Notes: generated from the sequence alone by a model not told the origin. DNA of 64,000 bases from Gordonia asplenii (GCF_012933505.1 NZ_JABBNB010000012.1:62001-126000); one strand, 5' to 3'. Shown: positions 16,821 through 25,241, numbered from the stretch's first letter. A program made the numbers and translations.

Positions 16821-17879
16821 TCAGAACTCGATCTTGAGGGTGTCCGACGTCGGGCGGGCCTGGCAGCCGAGGATGTAGCCGTCGGCGATGTCGTCGGGGT
16901 CGAGTGCGCCCGAGTTCGCCATCTCGACCGTGCCCTCGGTCAAAGTGCAAGCGCACGAACCACATTCGCCCTCCTGACAGGAGTACGGGGCGTCGAGGCC
17001 CGCGGCGAGCATGATGTCGATGAGCGTGCGGGTGCGCGGCCACGACAGGGAATGCGTCTCACCGTCGAGTTCCACTTCGACACTGGCGGCGTCGGCCTGT
17101 TCCTCGGCGGAGACCTCTTCGAGTTCGACCTCCGCGAACGGATCGCCGGACAGCGAGTTGTACACCTCCGAGTGGACGTTGTGGTGGTCGAACTTCGCCT
17201 TGGCAAGTGCATTGTGCACGGCGTCCATGAATGGGCCGGGTCCACAGATGTACGCGGTGTGGGTCTTGTTCATCGGCGCGAAGAACGTTGCGAGAGCTTT
17301 CTCCGACGGCAGGCCCTGCACCGACTCCAACCAGTGCACGATGGTGAGGCGGTTCGGATGGGCGTTGTGCAGCTCACGCAGTTCGGCGCCGAAGATGACG
17401 TCGTTCTCGCTGCGGTTGGCGTAGAAGAAGGTGATCGGGCCGACGCCGGTGCGCAGCGCGGTCTTGAGTATCGACATCACCGGGGTGACGCCCGACCCGG
17501 CCGCGATCAGCAGCAGCGGCGCGTGGATGTTGTGGGGGGTGAAGGTGCCCGACGGTGGCAGCACCTCGATCTGCGATCCGACAATCAGGTTGTCGCACAC
17601 CCAGTTTGAACCGTACCCAGCGAGCGTGCGCTTGACGGTCACCTTCGGCAGGGCGTCGGAGCCGGGCGACGACGACAGCGAGTAGCAGCGGGCGACCGAC
17701 CCCGTCTGATCGCTGGGGATGCGTAGGGTGAGGAACTGACCCGGGTGGTAATCGGTGAACTTCGCGGCCTGACTGCTCGGTACGTCGAAGATGATCGAGC
17801 GGGCGTCGGCGGTCTCGTCCACGACGTCGTTCACCGTCAAGATGACGCCGCGCGCGCTATGTGGGGTCAGGTCTGTCAT
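16821..17879 (-). CDS. kshB: 3-Ketosteroid 9-alpha-monooxygenase, ferredoxin reductase subunit
   Basis: A 352-residue protein from ATG 17879 (a GTG directly upstream is possible). Domain order is FAD-binding barrel (ARCYSLSSSP FAD motif), NAD-binding domain (IAAGSGVTPVMSI and the YICGPGPFMD motif), then a plant-type [2Fe-2S] ferredoxin with CQEGECGSC and a distal Cys in YILGCQ. This is the KshB/HmpA layout that passes NADH electrons to the Rieske oxygenase KshA in steroid ring opening. A KstR-type box lies 21 bp upstream, as expected for a cholesterol regulon gene. KshA is not in the window. Confidence 0.9.
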   Translation of the reverse strand: MTDLTPHSARGVILTVNDVVDETADARSIIFDVPSSQAAKFTDYHPGQFLTLRIPSDQTGSVARCYSLSSSPGSDALPKVTVKRTLAGYGSNWVCDNLIVGSQIEVLPPSGTFTPHNIHAPLLLIAAGSGVTPVMSILKTALRTGVGPITFFYANRSENDVIFGAELRELHNAHPNRLTIVHWLESVQGLPSEKALATFFAPMNKTHTAYICGPGPFMDAVHNALAKAKFDHHNVHSEVYNSLSGDPFAEVELEEVSAEEQADAASVEVELDGETHSLSWPRTRTLIDIMLAAGLDAPYSCQEGECGSCACTLTEGTVEMANSGALDPDDIADGYILGCQARPTSDTLKIEF

Positions 17880-17900
17880 CACACCGGCTTTCTGGCAAAT

Positions 17901-17914
17901 GAGAACGTGTTCTA
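17901..17914. promoter_or_regulatory. KstR-type operator before kshB
   Basis: GAGAACGTGTTCTA, 21 bp upstream of kshB. It keeps the AACnnGTT core with flanks matching at 11-12 of 14 bases to the copy at 12047. It lies between the mftR stop and kshB and so serves kshB (minus strand). Confidence 0.8.
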
Positions 17915-18009
17915 GTTTTCCCCTAGTGTACTCATCAGGTGTATCAAACCTGCCCGGGGTTCAGGAAGGCGGACGGTTCAACTGGTGCACCGCAGCGCGG
18001 CTCGGGGAT

Positions 18010-18633
18010 CTAGCCCAACGCCGCGACCCCTTCGGTCAGGGTCCGGCTGCCCTCGATCAACAGCGCTTCGAGATCGCGGTCCGGCTCCGCCAACCATTGC
18101 TCGTAGGCGGCCAGCGCCGTGCCCAGCGTCATCCATGCGATGGTCTGGGGGACCGGAGCGCCTGCGTCGACGCCGAGTCGCCGCGCGCAGAACTCGGCGA
18201 TGACCTGCCGCCACTCCGCGTACATCAACATCGAATGGGCTTGCAGCGCAGGGATTTCCAGCAGCAGCGACATTCGGCGCCGATGCCGTGGCAGCTCGGT
18301 TCCCGGGACGCTGTTGAACTCGATGAGTGCCCGCTGTAGGGCGTCCGCGATGGACAGGTCGTCGGGGATGGCGTCGAGCAGTAAGCGCAGTTCGTCGAGG
18401 TAGATGTCGAAATCGCCCCAGGCGATCGCGTTCTTGGACGGGTAGTAGCGAAAGACGGTCCGACGCGCGATGCCCGCGGCGGTGGCGATGTCGTCGACGC
18501 TGGTGTCGTCGAAGCCCTGCTTCGAGAACAGGTCGATGGCCACCTCGCTGATGTGCGTCATCGTCGTGATGCGCTTCCGGCCAACCGTACGGGTGTGCGG
18601 TTCGGCGGAAACATGCTGGTCAGTGCCCGGCAC
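18010..18633 (-). CDS. mftR: Mycofactocin system TetR regulator MftR
   Basis: I start at GTG 18633 (207 aa), preceded by GGAAGGA; this trims a 35-residue unlikely N-terminus. The TetR helix-turn-helix is near residues 30-75 (AIDLFSKQGFDDTSVDDIATA, then AGIARRTVFRYYPSKNAIAW), followed by a ligand domain. It is divergent from mftA, the standard position of MftR. In mycobacteria MftR represses the mft genes and is released by long-chain acyl-CoA. The palindromic region 18714-18742 is the likely binding site. Confidence 0.92.
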   Translation of the reverse strand: MPGTDQHVSAEPHTRTVGRKRITTMTHISEVAIDLFSKQGFDDTSVDDIATAAGIARRTVFRYYPSKNAIAWGDFDIYLDELRLLLDAIPDDLSIADALQRALIEFNSVPGTELPRHRRRMSLLLEIPALQAHSMLMYAEWRQVIAEFCARRLGVDAGAPVPQTIAWMTLGTALAAYEQWLAEPDRDLEALLIEGSRTLTEGVAALG

Positions 18634-18713
18634 GGGATGTGTCCTTCCGCTTGTCGTCGAGCAATTATGACTCGGATCGCAATTGGGGCTAGCTTTTATG
18701 CACTCGGTGCCAT

Positions 18714-18742
18714 TATAGTCCTTGGTGATCCACATCACTATA
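18714..18742. promoter_or_regulatory. Promoter/operator region of mftA (putative MftR site)
   Basis: Nested inverted repeats: TATAGT (18714-18719) pairs with ACTATA (18737-18742), and inside them GTGAT-CCAC-ATCAC (18725-18738) is a perfect palindrome. TATAGT could itself be a -10 box. The block ends 19 bp before the mftA ATG, which has an AGGAGG site. Confidence 0.6.
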
Positions 18743-18761
18743 GAAACCAGGAGGTTGGATC

Positions 18762-18860
18762 ATGGCAGATCACGCAGCGGCAGAGGTCGTTGAAACCGAA
18801 CTCGTCGGAGAGTCCCTCGTTGAAGAGGTGTCGATCGACGGGATGTGCGGGGTCTACTGA
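18762..18860 (+). CDS. mftA: Mycofactocin precursor peptide
   Basis: A 32-residue peptide starting [10 protein letters not shown] and ending with the mycofactocin core IDGMCGVY. MftC decarboxylates and cross-links the last Val-Tyr pair, MftE releases them, and MftD and MftF finish the redox cofactor. An AGGAGG ribosome site lies seven bases upstream. The mftB ATG overlaps its stop (TGATG). It is acidic, as usual for the leader region. Confidence 0.97.
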   Translation: MADHAAAEVVETELVGESLVEEVSIDGMCGVY

Positions 18861-19282
18861 TGTCGACCGCGACATCGACCGTTCCCGGCGGGCGCGCTTC
18901 GGCGCCCGTCGGGGGCGCACCCGCCCGACCGGAGCCTTTCGACCCGACGCTCGCGTGGCAGCTCAACTCGAAGGTGGCGCTGCGGCCCGAACCGTTCGGC
19001 GCGCTGCTGTACCACTTCGGTACCCGCAAACTTTCGTTTCTCAAGAACTTGACGGTGGTCGGCATCGTCAAATCACTCGCCGATCACCCCAGCGCCGACG
19101 CAGCCCTGTCGGCAGCCGGGATCGACTCGGCGGCGCGGCCCCTCTATCTGCAAGCCCTTGGCGCGCTTGCTGATTCGGGAATGATCGTGCGCAATCACCA
19201 CAACCACCCGCTGGTTGAGCCGGATGAGGCGTCAGCCGAGTCCGTGTCGAAACCTCGAAATCACCAGGAGGACGAACAGTGA
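18860..19282 (+). CDS. mftB: Mycofactocin RiPP recognition element-type chaperone MftB
   Basis: A 140-residue protein; MftB binds the MftA leader and presents it to MftC. The core (DPTLAWQLNSKVALRPEPFGALLYHF, here only named as residues ~29-54, through KLSFLKNL and the helix before NHHNHP) is a PqqD-like RRE fold. It is longer than the roughly 100-residue mycobacterial proteins because of an N-terminal Ala/Pro-rich tail and a C-terminal tail from residue ~117. That tail is encoded by a copy of the dispersed genomic repeat (19208-19254), so the last ~24 residues are probably dispensable. The stop overlaps mftC. Confidence 0.93.
   Translation: MSTATSTVPGGRASAPVGGAPARPEPFDPTLAWQLNSKVALRPEPFGALLYHFGTRKLSFLKNLTVVGIVKSLADHPSADAALSAAGIDSAARPLYLQALGALADSGMIVRNHHNHPLVEPDEASAESVSKPRNHQEDEQ
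19208..19254 (+). repeat. Dispersed repeat copy inside the mftB reading frame
   Basis: It begins CCGCTGGTTGAGCC and ends GTGTCGAAACC, the same ends as the intergenic copies elsewhere. It is read through as the MftB residues PLVEPDEASAESVSKP. Confidence 0.85.
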
Positions 19283-20556
19283 CGACTATCGAACGTCCGC
19301 GAGCACAGTCGACCACCCCGGCCGTCGGGCGCCGGGAGCGTGCCCATTCAGTCGGGCGTCTCGTCGATCAGTTCGAGAAGGGCCTTGACGCCCCGATCTG
19401 TCTGACCTGGGAATTGACCTATGCGTGCAACCTGTCGTGCGTGCACTGCCTGTCGTCGTCGGGCAAACGTGACCCCCGGGAACTGTCGACCGAGCAGTGC
19501 AAGGCGATCATCGACGAGCTGCAGCGCATGCAGGTGTTCTACGTGAACATCGGCGGCGGCGAACCGACGGTGCGCCCCGACTTCTGGGAACTCGTCGACT
19601 ACGCCACCAGCCATCAGGTGGGAGTCAAGTTCTCCACCAACGGTTTACGGATCAACGCCGAGGTCGCGCAACGCCTCGCGGCGTCGGACTACGTGGACGT
19701 GCAGATCTCGCTCGACGGTGCGACCGCTGAAGTGAACGACGCCGTGCGCGGCGCCGGATCGTTCGACATGGCGGTGCGCGCACTGGAGAACCTGCGTGAC
19801 GCCGGCTTCAAAGACGCCAAGATCAGCGTCGTGATGACGCGGCACAACGTCGATCAGCTCGACGAGTTCAAGGCCCTCGCCGATCGGTACAACGCGACCC
19901 TGCGGATCACCCGACTGCGGCCGTCGGGTCGGGGCGCCGACGTCTGGGACGACCTGCACCCGCGTCCGGAGCAGCAGCGCGCCCTGTACGAATGGCTTGT
20001 CGCACACGGCGATCGAGTGCTGACCGGTGACTCGTTCTTCCACCTGTCGGCGTTCTCCGGCGACAGCGGTGGCGGTGCGCTGCCGGGCCTGAACCTCTGC
20101 GGTGCCGGGCGCGTCGTGTGCCTCATCGACCCGGTCGGCGACGTCTATGCCTGCCCGTTTGCCATCCACGAGAACTTCCTGGCCGGAAACATCGTCTCCG
20201 ACGGCGGGTTCCAGGAGATCTGGCAGCGCAGCGATCTGTTCACCGAGCTGCGCGAACCGCAGAGCGCCGGTGCGTGCACCAAATGCAACCACTTCGACGC
20301 CTGCCGCGGCGGCTGTATGGCGGCCAAGTTCTTCACCGGACTGCCGCTCGACGGCCCCGACCCGGAATGCGTGCAGGGCTTCGGCGAGCAGTTGCTGGCC
20401 GGGGAACGGTCGAAACCCACTGCGAACAAAGATCATTCGCGTGGCGTGCCGTTGACGCTGATGACGCGGCCGCCGTCGCGCGACTGCGATGAGAACCCGC
20501 TGGCGGGGTTCATGCCGACCGCCGCGACGGGGTGCTCGTCCACTAGCTGCAGCTGA
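19279..20556 (+). CDS. mftC: Mycofactocin radical SAM maturase MftC
   Basis: A 425-residue radical SAM/SPASM enzyme starting at GTG 19279, overlapping mftB. The [4Fe-4S]-SAM motif is Cys50-x3-Cys54-x2-Cys57 (ACNLSCVHC), followed by GGGEPTVRPDF. The C-terminal SPASM part carries NLCGAGRVVC, VYACPF and CTKCNHFDACRGGC for two auxiliary clusters. It oxidatively decarboxylates the MftA C-terminal Tyr and then forms the Val-Tyr carbon bond. The last 60 residues end in a Cys/Ser-rich TGCSSTSCS tail. Confidence 0.97.
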   Translation: MTTIERPRAQSTTPAVGRRERAHSVGRLVDQFEKGLDAPICLTWELTYACNLSCVHCLSSSGKRDPRELSTEQCKAIIDELQRMQVFYVNIGGGEPTVRPDFWELVDYATSHQVGVKFSTNGLRINAEVAQRLAASDYVDVQISLDGATAEVNDAVRGAGSFDMAVRALENLRDAGFKDAKISVVMTRHNVDQLDEFKALADRYNATLRITRLRPSGRGADVWDDLHPRPEQQRALYEWLVAHGDRVLTGDSFFHLSAFSGDSGGGALPGLNLCGAGRVVCLIDPVGDVYACPFAIHENFLAGNIVSDGGFQEIWQRSDLFTELREPQSAGACTKCNHFDACRGGCMAAKFFTGLPLDGPDPECVQGFGEQLLAGERSKPTANKDHSRGVPLTLMTRPPSRDCDENPLAGFMPTAATGCSSTSCS

Positions 20557-20604
20557 CAACTGCCGCCGCCGGCAAACGGGGCGGCCCGATACGAAAGATG
20601 ATGC

Positions 20605-21822
20605 ATGTCTAAGTTCTCCGAGCTCGCCGAGAAGAATCCCTGGCGTCGGAACCCCTGGTTCGAAACTGTCGGTGAGGCGCAGCGACGCGCCCGCAAACGG
20701 CTGCCCAAGACCGTCTACTCGTCGCTGGTCGCCGGCACGCAGGCGGGTATCACCGTCAACGACAACATGGAGGCGTTCACCGAGCTCGGCTTCGCGCCGC
20801 ACGTCGTCGGGGTGACGCCGGAACGCGACCTGACCACCACCGTGATGGGGCAGGAGCTGCCGTTCCCGGTGATGATCAGCCCGACCGGCGTGCAGGCGGT
20901 CAATCCCGACGGTGAGGTCGCCGTCGCCCGCGCCGCCGCCAACCGCGGCACCGCGATGGGCCTGTCGAGCTTCGCGTCCAAGGCGGTCGAAGAAGTCACC
21001 GCGGTCAACGACAAGGTGTTCTTCCAGATCTACTGGCTCGGCAACAAAGAGGACATCCTGGCGCGCGCCAACCGCGCCCGCGAGGCAGGTTGCAAGGGCC
21101 TGATCGTCACCACTGACTGGGTGTTCAACGTCGGACGAGACTGGGGCAGCCCGGAGATTCCCGAGCAGGTGGACCTGCGCGCGGTCGCCAAGCTTGCGCC
21201 GGAGATGATCACCAAGCCGTCGTACGCGTTGAGCTGGTTCCGGGACGGCAAGCTGATCATCCCGGACCTGAGCGCCCCGAACATCGCCCACCGCGGTGAG
21301 CCCGGCCCGACGTTCTTCGACGTCTACGGCCAGTGGATGAACACCCCGCCGCCCACCTGGGAGGATCTGGAGTGGCTGCGCAAGGAGTGGGGCGGCCCCT
21401 TCATGGTCAAGGGCATCACCCGGCTCGACGACGCCAAGCGGGCCGTCGACATCGGCGCCACCGCCATCTCGGTGTCGAACCACGGGGGCAACAACCTCGA
21501 CGGCACCCCGGCCACCATCCGCGTGCTCGGCCCGATCGCCGACGCCGTCGGCGGCGACCTCGATGTGCTGCTCGACGGCGGCATCCGCCGTGGCAGCGAC
21601 GTGGTGAAGGCACTTGCGTTGGGCGCCAAGGCCGTAATGATCGGCCGCGCCTACCTGTGGGGTCTGGCGGCCAACGGCCAGACCGGCGTCGAAAACGTCC
21701 TGGATCTGATGCGCATGGGTATCGATTCGACGATGATGGGCCTTGGCCGGGCCAGTGTGCAGGAACTCTCGCGTAAGGATCTGATCATTCCGGAAGGCTT
21801 CGAGCGGACCTTCGGGGCGTAG
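20605..21822 (+). CDS. mftD: FMN-dependent alpha-hydroxy-acid-type dehydrogenase MftD
   Basis: A 405-residue FMN TIM-barrel protein of the lactate dehydrogenase/glycolate oxidase family, starting 48 bp after mftC. It has FMN/active-site motifs: PVMISPTGVQ, MVKGI (Lys), SNHGGNNLDGTPATI (catalytic His), and LLDGGIRRGSDVVKAL (Arg). MftD oxidises the released Val-Tyr-derived AHDP to premycofactocin. It is the last gene before the strong hairpin terminator at 21862-21904, so mftEFG are transcribed separately. Confidence 0.96.
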   Translation: MSKFSELAEKNPWRRNPWFETVGEAQRRARKRLPKTVYSSLVAGTQAGITVNDNMEAFTELGFAPHVVGVTPERDLTTTVMGQELPFPVMISPTGVQAVNPDGEVAVARAAANRGTAMGLSSFASKAVEEVTAVNDKVFFQIYWLGNKEDILARANRAREAGCKGLIVTTDWVFNVGRDWGSPEIPEQVDLRAVAKLAPEMITKPSYALSWFRDGKLIIPDLSAPNIAHRGEPGPTFFDVYGQWMNTPPPTWEDLEWLRKEWGGPFMVKGITRLDDAKRAVDIGATAISVSNHGGNNLDGTPATIRVLGPIADAVGGDLDVLLDGGIRRGSDVVKALALGAKAVMIGRAYLWGLAANGQTGVENVLDLMRMGIDSTMMGLGRASVQELSRKDLIIPEGFERTFGA

Positions 21823-21861
21823 CGCACCAGGGCGGAACGGCTTGCTCGTGAACCCCACATC

Positions 21862-21904
21862 AATCGCCGAACCCGAACGATTTCTTCGTTCGGGTTCGGC
21901 GATT
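21862..21904 (+). terminator. Strong intrinsic-type terminator after mftD
   Basis: A 19-bp perfect stem: AATCGCCGAACCCGAACGA (21862-21880), loop TTTCT, then its exact reverse complement (21886-21904). A clear poly-T tract is missing, as is common in actinobacteria. It ends the mftABCD unit. Confidence 0.85.
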
Positions 21905-21982
21905 CGGGTTGGGTCTGGGGGCGTCGCGTGGGCGCCTGATCCGCAGGCGTCCAGCCAGTGGGAACATGACCTGGACATCGAC

Positions 21983-21996
21983 TAGAACGTGTTACA
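21983..21996. promoter_or_regulatory. KstR-type operator before the mycofactocin-coupled SDR
   Basis: TAGAACGTGTTACA, 33 bp upstream of the SDR start. The left half matches the copy at 12047 exactly; the right half differs at one base. Confidence 0.7.
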
Positions 21997-22029
21997 GTTT
22001 GCCCAAACGCATCGTGTTGGGAGAAGTGC

Positions 22030-22830
22030 ATGGGAACGTTCGACGGCCAGGTCGTCTACATCACCGGAATCGCGCGCGGGCAGGGCCGCAATCATGCGAT
22101 CCGATTCGCCGAGCAGGGCGCGGCGATCATCGGCATGGACATCGCCGGACCCGTCGTCGACCACACCACCTACCCGCCCGCGACGCCCGACGACTTCGCC
22201 GAGACCATCCGCCTCGTCGAAGAAGTCGGCGGCAAAATCCTTGCGCGCCAGGGTGATACGCGCGACCTTGCGTTCCAGCAGGAACTGATCGCCGACGGTG
22301 TGCACCAGTTCGGCCGGCTCGACCACGTGGTCGCCAACGCCGGCATCCTGTCGTGGGGACTCACCTGGGAATTGTCGGAGGAGCAGTTCACCGACGTCAT
22401 CGATGTGAACTTGATCGGCACCTGGAAGACGCTGAAAGCGGCCATTCCGGCGATGCTCGAAGCAGGCAACGGCGGCTCGATCACCGTGATCTCGTCGGTC
22501 GCCGGGCTCAAGGCGATGCCCGTTCAGGCCGGATATGCGGCGTCGAAGTTCGGGTTGCGCGGGCTGGCGCAGACGGTCGCCAAAGAGCTGGGCGACGCGA
22601 GGATTCGCGTCAACACCGTCCATCCCTATGCGGTGAACACGGCGATGGGCGTGCAGGACACGACGGCCTTCAAGGTCTTCGAGACGCACAACCGACACTT
22701 CCCGTCGATGATGGACCACTACCCGGTGGCCAGCGTCGACGACCTGACCGACGCCGTGATCTACCTGGCGACGGCAAAAGCGGTCACCGGCGCGGAGTTC
22801 CAGATCGACATGGGAAGTTCGAAGGTGTAG
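22030..22830 (+). CDS. Mycofactocin-coupled SDR-family oxidoreductase
   Basis: A 266-residue SDR with cofactor motif TGIARGQGRNHA, the alternative glycine motif of mycofactocin-dependent SDRs, GMDIAGP after the second strand, NAGIL, catalytic ISSVAG Ser and YAASK. The family holds NAD(H) tightly and passes electrons to mycofactocin instead of exchanging NADH. GGGAGAAG precedes the ATG. Its KstR-type box and position within the mft locus suggest a steroid or steroid side-chain alcohol as substrate, which is inference. Rv0687 of M. tuberculosis is a likely relative. Confidence 0.88.
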   Translation: MGTFDGQVVYITGIARGQGRNHAIRFAEQGAAIIGMDIAGPVVDHTTYPPATPDDFAETIRLVEEVGGKILARQGDTRDLAFQQELIADGVHQFGRLDHVVANAGILSWGLTWELSEEQFTDVIDVNLIGTWKTLKAAIPAMLEAGNGGSITVISSVAGLKAMPVQAGYAASKFGLRGLAQTVAKELGDARIRVNTVHPYAVNTAMGVQDTTAFKVFETHNRHFPSMMDHYPVASVDDLTDAVIYLATAKAVTGAEFQIDMGSSKV

Positions 22831-22887
22831 TCGAGCGGCGAGAAACGACCCGCGACGTGGTGTCACGGGTCGTTTCGTGGTTGCCGA

Positions 22888-23115
22888 CCCCTCGTTACAC
22901 CGAAACTCGCGAGCTCGTTTCGGCACTCGGGGAGCGGGGTGGGTACGTTCGTGAGGTCGGGTCGCCGGCCCCTCGTTACACCGAAACTCGCGAGCTCGTT
23001 TCGGCACTCGGGGAGCGGGGGGTCGCCCCGGGTTTCGGTACTCGGGGAGCGGGGTGGGCGCCGCGATTTCGGTACTCGGGGAGCGGGGTGGTCGCCCCGG
23101 GTTTCGGCACTCGGG
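22888..23115. repeat. Local repeat array between SDR and racemase genes
   Basis: A ~52-bp unit starting CCCCTCGTTACACCGAAACT and ending GGGGAGCGGGG occurs at 22888-22939 and 22969-23020 (period 81). Its 3' half, TTTCGG(T/C)ACTCGGGGAGCGGGG, recurs at 23033, 23068 and in part at 23102. GAAACTCGCGAGCTCGTTTC inside the unit is self-complementary. The array fills the gap between two convergent genes. Confidence 0.85.
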
Positions 23116-23129
23116 TGTGCGCTGAGACT

Positions 23130-24245
23130 TCAGTCCTGCCACACCGTCGCGGGGTCGGTCGCGGTGCGCGCCGGGCCGGTGGGGGTGTCGGTGGTCGACC
23201 GGGAGAAGCGCGGGGCGACCTGTGCCTGTGTCACGCCGTCGATCTCCACCAGGGTGCCGCGGGCGGCGAGGTGCGGATCGTTGGGGGCCTCGGTGAAGTC
23301 GAGGATGCCCGACGTACATGCGTCGGTGCCGTCGAAGATCGCCGACCATTCGTCGCGGGTCTTCGTCTTGAACGTGTCGATGAAGATCTGCTTGAGCTCG
23401 CCCCACCGCGCGACGTCGTTCTGCCCGGGGATGTCGGCGTCGGTGAGTTCGAGTCCCTTGAGCAGTTCGGCGTAGAACTGTGGCTCGATGGCGCCGACGG
23501 CCATGTACTTGCCGTCGGAGGTCTCGTACACCTCGTAGTACGGTGCGCCGGTATCGAGGAGGTTCACGCCGCGACGGTCCTGCCACAGTCCGGTGCCGCG
23601 GAAGGCCCACATCATCTGGCCGAGCACCGACGCGCCGTCGACCATCGCGGCGTCGACGACCTGCCCCTTGCCCGACGCCTGGCGTTCGATGATCGCGGCG
23701 AGGATGCCGAAGACCAGGAACATCGAGCCGCCGCCGAAGTCGCCGACGAAATTCAGTGGGGGAGTAGGCTTTTCGTCGCTACGACCGATCGCGTGCAGCA
23801 TGCCGGTGAGCGAGATGTAGTTCATGTCGTGCCCGGCGAGAGTCGAGCGCGGCCCCTCCTGGCCCCAGCCGGTCATCCGGCCGTACACCAGGCCCGGGTT
23901 GACCTTCTCCAGGTCCTCCGGCCCGAAGCCCAGGCGCTCCATGACGCCCGGGCGGAAACCCTCGATGATGGCGTCGGCCTTCGAGATGAGGTTCAGAATG
24001 GTCTCGCGGTCGGCGGGGTTCTTCAGATTGGCTTCGACGACGCGGCGTCCGCGCAACAGCGCATCGGCGTTGTGCCCTTCGGCGGGCAGTGTCCCGGGGC
24101 GTTGGACGCGGATGACGTCGGCGCCGAGGTCGGCCAGCAGCATCGCCGCGTGCGGTCCCGGTCCGATGCCGGCGAACTCGATGACGCGGACATTGCGCAG
24201 CGGTCCATTGCGGCCGGAATCGGCGCGCTCACTCGAAGTGGTCAT
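23130..24245 (-). CDS. mcr: Alpha-methylacyl-CoA racemase (CaiB/Mcr family)
   Basis: The start is ATG 24245 with a full AAGGAGG site (371 aa). It is a class III CoA-transferase-fold protein matching the M. tuberculosis Mcr/AMACR pattern: [17 protein letters not shown] at the N-terminus, [12 protein letters not shown], catalytic-region [12 protein letters not shown] (His), [10 protein letters not shown] (Asp) and [12 protein letters not shown] (Glu). AMACR inverts the C2 methyl of branched acyl-CoAs, needed for beta-oxidation of cholesterol side chains and pristanate. It is inserted between mftD and mftE with an apparent steroid-linked SDR. Confidence 0.88.
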   Translation of the reverse strand: MTTSSERADSGRNGPLRNVRVIEFAGIGPGPHAAMLLADLGADVIRVQRPGTLPAEGHNADALLRGRRVVEANLKNPADRETILNLISKADAIIEGFRPGVMERLGFGPEDLEKVNPGLVYGRMTGWGQEGPRSTLAGHDMNYISLTGMLHAIGRSDEKPTPPLNFVGDFGGGSMFLVFGILAAIIERQASGKGQVVDAAMVDGASVLGQMMWAFRGTGLWQDRRGVNLLDTGAPYYEVYETSDGKYMAVGAIEPQFYAELLKGLELTDADIPGQNDVARWGELKQIFIDTFKTKTRDEWSAIFDGTDACTSGILDFTEAPNDPHLAARGTLVEIDGVTQAQVAPRFSRSTTDTPTGPARTATDPATVWQD

Positions 24246-24494
24246 TCTTCTAGCCTCCTTGGTCCGGGGCGGCCCCGCGCAGAACGTGGCCGGATTCCCC
24301 GCGAACGGTGTGGGGAACAGGGTGAGAGCGTGGTCGCTGTCACAATCGACTCCCAGCATTACACAACCGATCGAGCGCTCGTACAACCGGCCCGACGAAC
24401 GCGAGGAGATGGGGAGAAGACGGGCTGATCGCGACATTTCCCCAAGCGGCACTGCGGCATTCCCGCAGACGCAGATCATTTGCCGGGATTGGGG

Positions 24495-24523
24495 TTAACA
24501 GCATGCTGTGAACTGACTACAGT
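24495..24523 (+). promoter_or_regulatory. Promoter of mftEFG with internal palindrome
   Basis: TTAACA (24495-24500), a 17-base spacer, then TACAGT (24518-24523), so transcription would begin almost at the mftE ATG (24531) and the message would be leaderless. ACAGCATGCTGT (24498-24509), a perfect 12-bp palindrome, overlaps the -35 and spacer and may be an operator. Confidence 0.65.
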
Positions 24524-24530
24524 GGGGCAA

Positions 24531-25241
24531 ATGACACGTTCGGCACAGCTGGGTCATCGGACCTGGCCTGAGCTCGACGGTGCAGGGGCGATCGTTCTGG
24601 TGCCCATCGGCGCCACCGAGCAGCACGGCGAACATCTGCCGCTGAGCACCGACACGCAGGTCGCGCAGGCCGTCGCCGACGCCGTGGCGGCCGATGCCCC
24701 GCTGGACTCGCTGTTCGTCGCCCCGTCGATCAACTACGGCGCCAGCGGCGAACATGAGGGCTTTCCCGGCACGGTGTCGATCGGTGCCGAAGCGCTGAAG
24801 CTGATGCTCATCGAATACGGCCGCAGTGTGTGCCGATGGGCCACGCGAGTGGTGTTCGTCAACGGCCACGGCGGAAATGTCCCGACGTTGATCGAGGCCG
24901 TCGGACGGCTGCGCTACGAAGGCCGCGACGTAGCCTGGTTTCCCTGCGCGCCCGCGCGCTGCGACGCGCATGCCGGACGTACCGAGACGTCGTTGCTGAT
25001 GGCCATCTCGCCGACCCTGGTGGTTACCGAACGCGCCCGGCCCGGCAACTCGACGCCCATCGCAGAGTTGATGAAAGACATTGTGGAGCAGGGAGTCTCG
25101 GGGGTGAGTCCCAACGGTGTGCTCGGTGATCCGGCGGGTGCGAATGAGGCCGAGGGGCGGAGTCTGGTGGCTGCGATGTCCGCCGCGCTGAACCGGCGGG
25201 TGATCGCGTGGCGGGTCGACGATCGGGGCATGCTCGGATGA
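24531..25241 (+). CDS. mftE: Mycofactocin peptidase MftE (creatininase family)
   Basis: A 236-residue metallopeptidase from ATG 24531. Metal-binding residues fall in GATEQHGEHLPLSTD (Glu, His, Asp), FVNGHGGN (His) and RTETSLL (Glu), as in creatininases. MftE cleaves the modified Val-Tyr dipeptide from MftA. It starts immediately after its own promoter and overlaps mftF by four bases (ATGA). In mycobacteria it usually follows mftD directly; here 2.7 kb with two lipid genes intervenes. Confidence 0.95.
   Translation: MTRSAQLGHRTWPELDGAGAIVLVPIGATEQHGEHLPLSTDTQVAQAVADAVAADAPLDSLFVAPSINYGASGEHEGFPGTVSIGAEALKLMLIEYGRSVCRWATRVVFVNGHGGNVPTLIEAVGRLRYEGRDVAWFPCAPARCDAHAGRTETSLLMAISPTLVVTERARPGNSTPIAELMKDIVEQGVSGVSPNGVLGDPAGANEAEGRSLVAAMSAALNRRVIAWRVDDRGMLG

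Noticed and set aside
19645..21978. A very long open frame antisense to mftC and mftD
   Set aside because: It has no recognisable domains, is Arg/His/Gly-rich as antisense high-GC frames are, and lies over two well-defined mycofactocin genes.
22888..23115. Possible CRISPR array
   Set aside because: Units are of uneven length and spacing, flank no unique spacers of constant size, and there are no cas genes.
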